The position numbers and the translations under genes are program-made. Shown here piece by piece: positions 1-7,427 of a stretch of DNA of 64,000 bases (its first letter is position 1; every line of letters starts with the position of its first letter). Origin of the DNA: SZAS-103 sp038234715 (lineage in GTDB: Bacteria; Pseudomonadota; Gammaproteobacteria; Xanthomonadales; Xanthomonadaceae); assembly GCA_038234715.1 (NCBI GenBank), contig JBBQTD010000004.1:62001-126000 (forward strand). Direction: 5' to 3'. The notes below the pieces were generated by a model. That model was not told the DNA's origin. It searched no databases and saw only the letters and a list, made by a program, of their open reading frames with translations.

Positions 1-73
1 TTGAAGCCCTTGACCAGCCGTAACAAACACGGGTGGATTAGACTGCGACTGGACAACGGGACAGGGGCCACCG

Positions 74-829
74 ATGGCGATCAGCTGGACACATGTAGCA
101 CCGTCGGTGATCGCGGCTTTCCTCGCGTCCCTGGTCGAATTCGTCGAGGCGCTGACGGTCGTGCTTGCGGTTGGCGTCACGCGTGGCTGGCGCGGAGCGC
201 TGAGCGGTAGCGGCACGGCATTGCTGGTGTTACTCGCCATGATCGCGGTGCTGGGCCCTGCCTTGACGCGCATTCCGCTGGACATCGTGCAACTCTTCGT
301 CGGGGCGCTGCTGTTGCTGTTCGGGATGCGATGGTTGCGCAAGGCCGTTCTGCGCGCGGCAGGGGTGATCGCCTTGCATGACGAGGCGACCGAATACGCC
401 GAGCAGACCGCCTCGTTGCAACGCATGGGCAGCGCCGGCAGTGGGATGGACATGGTGGGGTTTGCTGCGGCGTTCAAGATCACCATGCTCGAGGGCGTCG
501 AAGTGGTGTTCATCGTGATCGCGATTGGTGCGGGCGGGGTCGGCCTGTTGCTGCCGGCTTGCGTAGGCGCGCTGGCCGCGTTGCTGGTGGTGCTGGCGCT
601 TGGCGCGGTGGTGCACAAGCCACTTGCACGGGTCCCGGAGAACACCTTGAAATTCGCGGTGGGGGTCCTGTTATCCGCATTCGGCACGTTCTGGTTCGGC
701 GAAGGGATCGGGGTTGCATGGCCGGAAAAGGACTGGTCGATCCTCGCGTTGATCGCCGGGTTCCTCGCCATCGCGCTGCTGATGGTGCCTTTGTGTCGCG
801 AACGCAGCAGTCTGCGTTCGAACGTCTGA
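74..829 (+). CDS. COG4280-type integral membrane protein
   Basis: Protein of 251 residues with about seven hydrophobic segments. It has an internal duplication: each half begins with a glutamate pair on a helix, E22-x-x-E25 near the N-terminus and E140-x-x-E143 in the middle. This spacing resembles the paired glutamates of FTR1-type iron permeases and of UPF0016/TMEM165 cation exchangers, so a cation transport role is possible, but that is inference. It fits the uncharacterised COG4280 membrane protein family. ATG 74 is preceded by a purine-rich stretch (acagggg). A small membrane protein follows 15 bp downstream, probably in the same transcript. Confidence 0.75.
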   Translation: MAISWTHVAPSVIAAFLASLVEFVEALTVVLAVGVTRGWRGALSGSGTALLVLLAMIAVLGPALTRIPLDIVQLFVGALLLLFGMRWLRKAVLRAAGVIALHDEATEYAEQTASLQRMGSAGSGMDMVGFAAAFKITMLEGVEVVFIVIAIGAGGVGLLLPACVGALAALLVVLALGAVVHKPLARVPENTLKFAVGVLLSAFGTFWFGEGIGVAWPEKDWSILALIAGFLAIALLMVPLCRERSSLRSNV

Positions 830-844
830 TACCGGGAGATACCG

Positions 845-1051
845 ATGCATTGGATCAAGACGATTTTCAGCGAACTCTATTCGGTGTTCGTCGATGACGG
901 CAGCTTCGCGATCGCGATCCTGGTCTGGGCTCTTTTGCTGTGGTTGCTGGTTCCGCGCCTGGGATTGTCGGGAGGCTGGAACGGGGCCCTGCTGTTTTCG
1001 GGACTGTGTGTGATCCTGGTCGAGAGCGCACTGCGCCGCGCGCGCAAGTAA
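845..1051 (+). CDS. Small two-helix membrane protein
   Basis: Encodes 68 residues with two hydrophobic helices, roughly residues 20-36 and 44-61, and a basic C-terminal end (RRARK). A gggag ribosome-binding site lies just before the ATG. It sits 15 bp after the COG4280-type gene on the same strand, so co-expression is likely. I recognise no family. It could be a small partner of the upstream transporter-like protein. Confidence 0.6.
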   Translation: MHWIKTIFSELYSVFVDDGSFAIAILVWALLLWLLVPRLGLSGGWNGALLFSGLCVILVESALRRARK

Positions 1052-1195
1052 TCGGCACACCATGCCACTGGATTCATTCCCTCGATCGACCGCCGTCGCG
1101 AATGCTTCCGCTTCACCGATCGAGGCCCACCATGACCTTCGCCACTTCGGCACGCGCTTGTCACGATGCGGTCACAACCACGCCGTCTGGCTTCA

Positions 1196-1810
1196 TCACG
1201 CAGTCGGATGGTCGCGTTCGAGCAGGAACTGGAGGTGCCTGCGCACCATCGGCCATTCTCCATCGATGATGGAAAACACCACCGTATCGCGATAGCCGCC
1301 ATCGGGCATCACCATGTGATTGCGCAGGATGCCGTCCTGCTTCGCACCGAGCCTGGCGATCGCAGCGCGCGACCGCTGGTTGAACCAGTTGGTTCGAAAC
1401 TCGACCGCGATCGCAGCGAGCGATTCGAACGCGTGACGCAACAACAGCAACTTCGCCTCGGTGTTGAGTGCGGTGCGTTGCACGCGCGATGCGTACCACG
1501 TGTAGCCAATCTCCAGACGCCGGTTCGCCGCGTCGACATGGCAATAGCGCGTGCTGCCGACAACGTCACCGCGCGCGTCGCGCACGACGAACGGCATTGA
1601 TGCTCCCGCTCGGTACTCGGCAAGTGCAGTCGCGATATAGCCTTCCACCGCATCGGCTGCAGGCACCGACGTGTACCACAGCCGCCAGAGCTCGCCATCG
1701 GCAACCGCATCGCGCAGCGCCTGTTCGTGCGCGGCTTGCAAGGGCTCCAGGCGGACGTGGCTTCCTTCCAGGACGATCGGCTGCAACCAGGGCGCCCCTG
1801 CGGTCTTCAT
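1196..1810 (-). CDS. GNAT N-acetyltransferase, RimJ/RimL type
   Basis: A 204-residue protein with the RimJ/RimL-type Acetyltransf_3 layout. An N-terminal strand (GSHVRLEPL) marks the substrate side, 'VVGSTRYCHVD' is a core strand, and a conserved 'RLEIGYTWY' strand precedes the acetyl-CoA loop. The end carries the usual 'EFRTNWFNQRSRAAIARLGA' helix. It transfers acetyl from acetyl-CoA to an amine, possibly a ribosomal or other protein N-terminus; the substrate cannot be read from the sequence. ATG 1810 has a ggag site 9 bp upstream; the longer open frame upstream runs into the neighbouring gene and is rejected. Confidence 0.85.
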   Translation of the reverse strand: MKTAGAPWLQPIVLEGSHVRLEPLQAAHEQALRDAVADGELWRLWYTSVPAADAVEGYIATALAEYRAGASMPFVVRDARGDVVGSTRYCHVDAANRRLEIGYTWYASRVQRTALNTEAKLLLLRHAFESLAAIAVEFRTNWFNQRSRAAIARLGAKQDGILRNHMVMPDGGYRDTVVFSIIDGEWPMVRRHLQFLLERDHPTA

Positions 1811-1830
1811 GCCGTGCTCCACAAATGACA

Positions 1831-1856
1831 ACGCCCCTGCCGGGCGGCGGGGGCGT
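1831..1856 (-). terminator. Intrinsic terminator of the glycine-zipper gene
   Basis: Arms 1831-1837 (acgcccc) and 1850-1856 (ggggcgt) form a GC-rich stem. Read on the minus strand it is followed by a T-rich run (ttgtcattt) about 45 bp past the stop codon of the gene at 1902-2474. Confidence 0.6.
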
Positions 1857-1901
1857 GTCGAAGGATACCAATCCAATGCCGCCGCTGGCGGCCAGCGTGG
1901 A

Positions 1902-2474
1902 TCAGCGGCGCGGACCATCCTCTGCGGGCACCACCGAAACGCGCACGCGGATGCGGTTGCCCGGATCGTACGCCATGCGTGCAACGTACACATCGCCCTT
2001 GTAGTTGTATTCAACGTCGTAGCCCGCGGGACGGTGATCGTCGTCATGCACCACGTCGACCATGCGGCAAGCTCCCGGCTGGTAGTAGCCGTTGTCGCTG
2101 TTCTTCGCAGCTTCGTGGCCGATCGCGCCGCCGACGACTGCGCCGCCAACAGTCGCTGCCGTGCGTCCATCGCCCTTGCCGACCGTGCTGCCGATCGCGC
2201 CACCGATCACCGCGCCAAGGATGGTCCCGCCTGTGGTGTCGTTGTGCACGCGCTGGTAGCCACCGTCGTCGCACTGCTGCTCCATCGTGTGGTACCTCTC
2301 GTACGCAGGGTTGACGCTGAGCACGTTCGCATAGCCATATGTAACGCTCTCGTGGGCACGCGCCGGCGAACCGTATCCCGGCTGCGGCGGATAGGGTTGC
2401 GCATTCGCACCGGGAGCAAATGCAGCCATCGCCGTGGCGAGTGCCAGCGGGGCGAGCAAATAGCCGGATTTCAT
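1902..2474 (-). CDS. Glycine-zipper 2TM-domain envelope protein
   Basis: A 190-residue exported protein. Residues 1-25 form a signal peptide ending ANA-Q. Residues 81-124 are a glycine-zipper hairpin (GGTILGAVIGGAIG, then GGAVVGGAIGHEAA), typical of Rickettsia 17-kDa/SlyB-like outer-membrane-associated proteins. The tail is rich in charged and aromatic residues. ATG 2474 follows an aggagtg site. The gene is single, divergent from cysS, and ends at the terminator at 1831-1856. The family is usually linked to envelope stress or membrane integrity; the exact role is unknown. Confidence 0.85.
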   Translation of the reverse strand: MKSGYLLAPLALATAMAAFAPGANAQPYPPQPGYGSPARAHESVTYGYANVLSVNPAYERYHTMEQQCDDGGYQRVHNDTTGGTILGAVIGGAIGSTVGKGDGRTAATVGGAVVGGAIGHEAAKNSDNGYYQPGACRMVDVVHDDDHRPAGYDVEYNYKGDVYVARMAYDPGNRIRVRVSVVPAEDGPRR

Positions 2475-2633
2475 GAATTGCACTCCTGGTCGAAGAATGT
2501 GTCGGTTGGACGCTGCATAGGCGCATTGCAGCATTGATCCGCTGAACCATGCCTGATAACGATTCCTGAATGATGTCCGCTTGTTACACTTGCTCACGTC
2601 TCCCTGCAATTCGAACCCGTGCATCTCTACAAC

Positions 2634-4004
2634 ATGCAGCTCTACAACACCCTGACCCGCCGGCTTGAGCCATTCGTGCCGGCCGACCCCGATCGCGTGA
2701 CGCTCTACGTCTGCGGTCCGACCGTCTACAACTACATCCACATCGGCAACGCGCGAACGTTCCTGGTGTTCGACCTGCTGGCCAGGGTACTCAAACGTCG
2801 CTACCCGCATGTCGTTTACGCGCGCAACATCACCGACATCGACGACAAGATCAACGCCGCCGCGCGCGAACTGGGTGCGCCGATCGGGGCGATCACCGCG
2901 CAATACGACGCGGCATTCGTCTTGGACATGGCTGGCCTCGGCTTGCTGGTGCCGGATGTCGTGCCCTACGCGACCGCACACATCGCGCAGATCGTCGCGA
3001 TGATCGAACGGCTCATCGCCAGCGAACATGCCTATGCGGCGGAAGGACACGTCCTGTTTTCGGTCGACAGCTTCCAGGCCTACGGGAGGTTGTCGGGTCG
3101 CGACCCCGAGGACATGCTGGCCGGCGCGCGCATCGATGTCGCACCGTACAAGCGCGGCCCAGGTGACTTCGTCCTGTGGAAGCCGTCCGACGCGACGCTG
3201 CCCGGCTGGGACTCGCCATGGGGTCGTGGACGGCCCGGCTGGCATATCGAATGTTCGGCGATGGCCGAGGCGCACCTGGGCGAGACAATCGACATCCACG
3301 GCGGCGGGATGGACCTGCAGTTCCCGCACCATGAGAACGAAGTCGCGCAAAGCCAGTGCGCGCACGGCGGTCGCGTGTTCGCGCGTTACTGGATGCACAG
3401 CGGCATGCTCAACCTGGGCGGCTCGAAGATGTCGAAGTCGCTGGGCAACACGTTTCATGTCCACGATCTGCTGAAGGAGGTTCCGGCCGAAGCGCTGCGC
3501 TACGCGCTATTGTCCGGACACTACCGCCAGCCGCTGGACTGGACCGATGCATTGATCGAACAGAGCATGCGCACACTGGATCGCCTGTACCGCACCTTGC
3601 GCGACCTCGCGGATGTCACCGTCGACCCAGGAACGCTTGCGATTCCACGTGTGATAGAGGATGCACTTCACGACGACCTGGACACACCACGGGTGCTTGC
3701 AGAGATCGCCGGAATTGCTTCAGCAGCGCGCAAGGCAATCGATCCGAAAGACCGTGCGTCGCTCAAGGCAGCCCTGCTCGGCGCCGGTCGCGCGTTGAAC
3801 CTGCTGCAGATGGAACCCGCGGCGTGGTTCGCGCGGGGCGCGGACGACAGCGACGACGCTCGCATCCAGGCGCTCGTGGACGCGCGCAGCGCCGCCAAGG
3901 CTGCACGCGATTTCCCGCTTGCAGACACCATCCGCAGCGAACTTGCCGCAGCGGGCATCGTCCTCGAGGACACGCAACAGGGCGTGCGCTGGTCGCGTTC
4001 GTGA
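2634..4004 (+). CDS. cysS: Cysteinyl-tRNA synthetase
   Basis: Charges tRNA-Cys with cysteine in the cytoplasm (class I aaRS). The HIGH motif is HIGN at 36-39, preceded by zinc ligand C27 (YVCGPTVYN). The KMSKS signature is exact at about residues 265-269, and the other zinc ligands are in 'ECSAMAEAHLG' and 'FPHHENE'. At 456 residues it has the usual length, with the C-terminal DALR/anticodon helices. I chose ATG 2634 because it aligns with family N-termini (LYNTLTRR); a GTG at 2619 is in frame and cannot be excluded. Neither has a clear Shine-Dalgarno. The stop overlaps the sufE start. Confidence 0.95.
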   Translation: MQLYNTLTRRLEPFVPADPDRVTLYVCGPTVYNYIHIGNARTFLVFDLLARVLKRRYPHVVYARNITDIDDKINAAARELGAPIGAITAQYDAAFVLDMAGLGLLVPDVVPYATAHIAQIVAMIERLIASEHAYAAEGHVLFSVDSFQAYGRLSGRDPEDMLAGARIDVAPYKRGPGDFVLWKPSDATLPGWDSPWGRGRPGWHIECSAMAEAHLGETIDIHGGGMDLQFPHHENEVAQSQCAHGGRVFARYWMHSGMLNLGGSKMSKSLGNTFHVHDLLKEVPAEALRYALLSGHYRQPLDWTDALIEQSMRTLDRLYRTLRDLADVTVDPGTLAIPRVIEDALHDDLDTPRVLAEIAGIASAARKAIDPKDRASLKAALLGAGRALNLLQMEPAAWFARGADDSDDARIQALVDARSAAKAARDFPLADTIRSELAAAGIVLEDTQQGVRWSRS

Positions 4005-4435
4005 CCGACGCGCCCTTCCCGCTCGAACCCACGGCGGCCACCGCGCAGGCCGCGATTGCGGGGGAGTTCGGCTACTTCTCGGACTGGTCCGAGCGCTACC
4101 AGTATCTGATTGACCTGGGTCGCAAGCTGCCGCCGTTCCCCGACGCGCTGAAAATCGCGGACAACCGCCTGCTCGGCTGCCAGTCGATGGTGTGGATCGT
4201 CGCCGACGGCGATGCGCAGCGGCTGGATTTCCGCGCGGTCAGCGACTCCGCAATCGTGTCCGGCCTGATTTTCCTCGCACTGCGGGTCTATTCCGGTCGC
4301 AGCGCGGGTGAAATCCTTGCCACCGATCCCGGCTACATCGATGCCATCGGCCTAGCCAGGCATCTGTCGCCGACGCGCAGCAACGGCCTGGCGGCATTGC
4401 TGTCGTTCATCCAGGAACGCGCGCGCACCGCCTAG
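4001..4435 (+). CDS. sufE: SufE-family sulfur acceptor protein
   Basis: 144 residues, close to SufE/CsdE length. The sulfur-accepting cysteine is C60 in 'LLGCQSMVW', the family signature, followed by the 'SDSAIVSGLIFLALRVYSG' helix. SufE takes the persulfide from a SufS-type cysteine desulfurase and passes it to the Fe-S scaffold. It starts at GTG 4001 inside the cysS stop (GTGA), so translation is coupled to cysS, linking cysteine charging with cysteine sulfur use. No desulfurase gene is in the window. Confidence 0.9.
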   Translation: MTDAPFPLEPTAATAQAAIAGEFGYFSDWSERYQYLIDLGRKLPPFPDALKIADNRLLGCQSMVWIVADGDAQRLDFRAVSDSAIVSGLIFLALRVYSGRSAGEILATDPGYIDAIGLARHLSPTRSNGLAALLSFIQERARTA

Positions 4436-4508
4436 CTGCACGTCACTGGTCAAGATCGTTGCCGATCGCATCCTCAATCGCGTTGCCGATTGTCTTACAC
4501 TCGGCGAC

Positions 4509-5141
4509 ATGCCCGATCCGCACGCCACTGGTCCCGCCACCGAGCATCCGAACTCGCGCAAGGCGCTCGATGCGCTGCTCGACGCGATGATCGAGCAGCC
4601 CGAGAGGCACCTGGATATCGCGTCGGAAGTCGAAGCGCGCTTTGGCCAGGACCAGGCCACCCTGATCCTCGACATGACGGGCTTTACCCGCACCACGCGC
4701 ACCCACGGAATCGTGTCGTTCCTGCTGATGATCCACCAGATGCACCGCATGACCTGCCCCTCCATCAAGGCGCATGGCGGCAGGCTGATCAAGACCGAGG
4801 CCGACAACCTGTTCTGCCTGTTCGACACGGTGCAGGCATCGCTTGCCGCAGCGCTGGACATCGTGCATCGGCTGACGATGGTGAACTTCGTGTTGCCCGA
4901 GGACAGGCACCTGTACGCTTCGATCGGCATTGGCTACGGGCGCATCCTGAACATCGAGGACCAGGATCTATTCGGCGACGAAGTAAACCTGTCGTGCAAG
5001 CTCAGCGAGGACATCGCCACGCGCAATGCGATCCTGCTGACCGAGCACGCGTATGCGCAATTGCCCGCGCGTACCGACATGGTGCAGCAGGAAGTGAGCC
5101 TGTCCGGGTTGCCGCTGGTCTACTACGAACTCACCCAATAG
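4509..5141 (+). CDS. Divergent class III nucleotide cyclase domain protein
   Basis: Stand-alone cyclase homology domain of 210 residues without a sensor or membrane part. The first metal aspartate is D55 in 'LILDMTGFT'. The second lies in 'IKTEADNLFCLF' (D99), where families usually have GD. 'ASIGIGYGRIL' and 'FGDEVNLSCKLSE' match the dimer arm, but the position of the transition-state arginine after the conserved Asn appears to be a lysine. So it may be a weakly active or inactive adenylate/guanylate cyclase. ATG 4509 lies 73 bp after sufE; a GNAT gene follows on the same strand. Confidence 0.75.
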   Translation: MPDPHATGPATEHPNSRKALDALLDAMIEQPERHLDIASEVEARFGQDQATLILDMTGFTRTTRTHGIVSFLLMIHQMHRMTCPSIKAHGGRLIKTEADNLFCLFDTVQASLAAALDIVHRLTMVNFVLPEDRHLYASIGIGYGRILNIEDQDLFGDEVNLSCKLSEDIATRNAILLTEHAYAQLPARTDMVQQEVSLSGLPLVYYELTQ

Positions 5142-5156
5142 CGCACGAGGCTGGCG

Positions 5157-5582
5157 GTGGGCGAATTGCGCGTGTCAACTGAAGCTGCCGAACTCGACGT
5201 TGCGCTCATCCACCGCTTCCTGTCGGAACAATCGGGTTGGGCGAAAGGCATTGGCCTGGCAACGGTCGAGAAATCGCTTCGGCATTCGCTCTGCTTCGGC
5301 GGCTACCTGGGGGAGCAGCAAATCGCATTCGCGCGGGTCATTTCGGACCTCGCCACGTTCGCAAACCTCGTCGATGTATTCGTTCTTCCCGCGCATCGGG
5401 GCAACGGGCACGCAACGACCCTCATGCGCGCAGTGATGGCCCATCCGGATTTGCAGGGTTTGCGCCGCTTCACCCTCAATACCGTCGACGCGCATGGACT
5501 TTACGCGCAGTTCGGGTTCGCCCCACCATGCAAGCCGCAGACGGCGATGGAACGGTACAAGCCCGGGATGTACGAGCAATGA
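5157..5582 (+). CDS. GNAT-family N-acetyltransferase
   Basis: A 141-residue single GNAT domain. 'FARVISDLATFANLVDVFVLPAHRGNGHATTLMRAVM' spans the central strand and the acetyl-CoA-binding R/Q-x-x-G-x-A-like loop (HRGNGHA). The C-terminus has 'LYAQFGF', typical of the family. Its substrate cannot be deduced. GTG 5157 is preceded by an acgagg site at good spacing; no better ATG exists in frame. It is 15 bp downstream of the cyclase-domain gene and probably co-transcribed. Confidence 0.85.
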   Translation: MGELRVSTEAAELDVALIHRFLSEQSGWAKGIGLATVEKSLRHSLCFGGYLGEQQIAFARVISDLATFANLVDVFVLPAHRGNGHATTLMRAVMAHPDLQGLRRFTLNTVDAHGLYAQFGFAPPCKPQTAMERYKPGMYEQ

Positions 5583-5654
5583 GGGTTGGTCGAGGGCAGA
5601 TTGGCGGACGGCGGATGATCCTGCTTGCAGACTCGGAGCGCCGATAGCGAGCCA

Positions 5655-5671
5655 CTCTCCCTTCGGGAGAG
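5655..5671. repeat. Short palindromic hairpin in the GNAT-dksA gap
   Basis: ctctccc and gggagag arms separated by ttc form a perfect 7-bp stem. No T-run follows, so it looks like a REP-type palindrome rather than a terminator. The rest of 5583-5810 holds no gene that I can support. Confidence 0.5.
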
Positions 5672-5810
5672 CTGTCGGCAATGGCGAAAACCGACGCAAT
5701 GTCGGTTCGAGTCGAGCCAACAGCGGTTGAAGGGGCGAACAAAGCTGAGGTCTTGGCAAGCCCGGCCCTCACTGCCGTGGGCGAGGGAGTCCGACCTGCA
5801 TGCACGTGGA

Positions 5811-5845
5811 AAAAAACAAAACCCCGCATCGCGCGGGGTTTTGTT
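5811..5845 (-). terminator. Strong terminator of dksA (works both ways)
   Basis: Perfect 13-bp stem: 5815-5827 pairs with 5833-5845 around a 5-nt loop, with CCCCGC/GCGGGG at the base of the loop. The A-run at 5811-5816 becomes a U-run on the minus strand directly after the dksA stop; the T-rich right arm could also stop plus-strand transcripts. Confidence 0.85.
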
Positions 5846-5865
5846 CTTGCACGGTGGTCAGCGAA

Positions 5866-6927
5866 TCAATCGCCCATCTGTTTCTGGCGATGTTCCCAAC
5901 GTTCCTGCGCGTCGATCGTGCGTTCAGCGGTCAGCCGGGCCTCGAGGCGTTCCAGGCCGATCTCGTCGCCGGTGTCCACGCAGTAGCCGTAGATGCCATC
6001 GTCGATGCGCTTGAGGGCGTCGTCGATCTTGCCGATCAGCTTGCGGTAGCGGTCGCGGGTCCGCAGTTCCAGCGAGTTCTCGGTTTCGCGCGTTGCGCGC
6101 TCGGCTTCGTCGCCCACGTCACGCACTTCTTCCTTGAGGTTCTCGATGGTCTGCTTGGATTCCTCGACCAGGTCGGCGCGCCACGCGTGCAGGCGCTGGC
6201 GAAAGTACTCCATCTGGAACGCATTCATGTACACCTCTTTGCCCGTGGGCTTGTAACCTTTGGGCAGCACGACGCCTGTCTGGACGGCCAGGATGGGAAT
6301 GACCTTTTCGGGCAGGTTGTTGCGAACGACCGCCTTGGCGCGCGCGCCCTGCGGACGCACCACAGGCGGCGGAGGCACGGGCTCGGGCTTGGGAGGTGCG
6401 GCCAGTGGGCTGGCCTTGCCCTTCCTTGCAGGCGTCGCGGCGGGGGCTGCGGGCTGCTGGATCGGCGCCGCCGGGTTCCTGGCCGGCGCAACAGCCTTTG
6501 CTGGAGCAGCCTTTGCTGGAGCAGCCTTCGCGGCCGGCTTCGGGGCCGGCGCCGGCTTGCTGGCCGCGGCCTTTTGATCAGGCGCCGCAACAGCAGGTTT
6601 GGCAGCCACACCGTGTTTTTCCGCCGCAGGTTTGGTTGGGACCGGCTTCGTCGCCGCAGGCTTCTTGGCCAAGGATTTCGTCGACTTGGCCGCCGGGGTC
6701 TTTTTCGCGACCGGTTTCTTTGCAGCCGGTTTCTTCGAAACAGGTTTTTTCGCAGCGGATTTCTTCGCGGCCGGTGGCGCCGGCTTTTTCGCGGGCTTCG
6801 CTGCTGGCTTGGCCTTGGAGGCCGGTTTGGCGGCTTTCCTGGCTGCAGCGGCTGGCTTTGCTGGACTCTTGGCGGGGGTCTTGGCGGGGGTCTTGGCGGT
6901 TTTCTTGACGGGTTTCTTGGCAGCCAC
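5866..6927 (-). CDS. dksA: DksA-type RNA polymerase-binding protein with Lys/Ala/Pro tail
   Basis: 353 residues in two parts. Residues 1 to about 205 are a low-complexity Lys-Ala-Pro tail (AKKPVAKK-like repeats) resembling histone H1-like proteins. Residues from about 215 form a DksA/TraR module: the coiled coil (FQMEYFRQRLHAWRADLVEE) and the C-terminal zinc-finger fold. Of the four zinc cysteines only one remains (YGYC); the partner positions read VDTGD and AQERW, as in the zinc-free DksA of many alphaproteobacteria and xanthomonads. DksA works with ppGpp on the RNA polymerase secondary channel. GTG 6927 is chosen because earlier starts overlap the divergent yidD. Confidence 0.88.
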   Translation of the reverse strand: MAAKKPVKKTAKTPAKTPAKSPAKPAAAARKAAKPASKAKPAAKPAKKPAPPAAKKSAAKKPVSKKPAAKKPVAKKTPAAKSTKSLAKKPAATKPVPTKPAAEKHGVAAKPAVAAPDQKAAASKPAPAPKPAAKAAPAKAAPAKAVAPARNPAAPIQQPAAPAATPARKGKASPLAAPPKPEPVPPPPVVRPQGARAKAVVRNNLPEKVIPILAVQTGVVLPKGYKPTGKEVYMNAFQMEYFRQRLHAWRADLVEESKQTIENLKEEVRDVGDEAERATRETENSLELRTRDRYRKLIGKIDDALKRIDDGIYGYCVDTGDEIGLERLEARLTAERTIDAQERWEHRQKQMGD

Positions 6928-7057
6928 GTTGGGCGGTTCCTGATGTTGGGTCGTCGTGTGGAACTGGATCGGGAGGGTGTGACAAAGCAGCGGGCTGTTA
7001 TAGCCTAGTCGGATGGCAGCAGCAACCACGAACATACCAAGCCGCGCGGAGCAGTCG

Positions 7058-7384
7058 GTGAACCCGGTTAAATCGCTAGTCCTGTTGCTGCTGCGCGGCT
7101 ACAAGCGCCTGCTCAGCCCCCTGCTTGGCACCAATTGCCGGTTTTACCCGACGTGCTCCAGCTATGCGATGCAGGCGGTGGAACGCTTCGGCGTATTGCG
7201 TGGCGGATGGATGGCGACCCGCCGCATCGCGCGTTGCCACCCACTGCGTGCTGGCGGCCTGGACCCGGTTCCAGACCTGCCTGCCAGCCAATATGGGCCG
7301 GCCTGCCCGGGTTGCAGTTCCGACCTTTCGCACGATCATCACTCGCCCGTCGTTCTCCCCTCCGGTCGCCAATCCCCGGAATGA
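7058..7384 (+). CDS. yidD: YidD membrane protein insertion efficiency factor
   Basis: 108 residues from GTG 7058. It has the family core 'RGYKRLLSPLLGTNCRFYPTCSSY' and the conserved 'GWMATRRIARCHPL..GGLDPVP', with an amphipathic N-terminal helix. YidD acts at the inner membrane near YidC. A ggag site sits 6 bp before GTG 7058; an ATG at 7013 is in frame and would add 15 residues, but it has no site. Here it is not next to rnpA/yidC as in many genomes; it is divergent from dksA and 43 bp before dihydroorotase. The C-terminal 25 residues are non-conserved. Confidence 0.9.
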   Translation: MNPVKSLVLLLLRGYKRLLSPLLGTNCRFYPTCSSYAMQAVERFGVLRGGWMATRRIARCHPLRAGGLDPVPDLPASQYGPACPGCSSDLSHDHHSPVVLPSGRQSPE

Positions 7385-7427
7385 ACGCGAGTGCAGACCT
7401 ACATCCCCACATCCGGACCGAGCCAGC

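Noticed and set aside
1062..1302. Small frames between the 68-residue protein and the GNAT gene
   Set aside because: Short, arginine-rich shadow sequences without start signals; the gap shows nothing else.
5866..7035. DksA start at 7035
   Set aside because: It would overlap the divergent yidD start; the added residues do not continue the Lys/Ala/Pro tail, which begins at the GTG at 6927.
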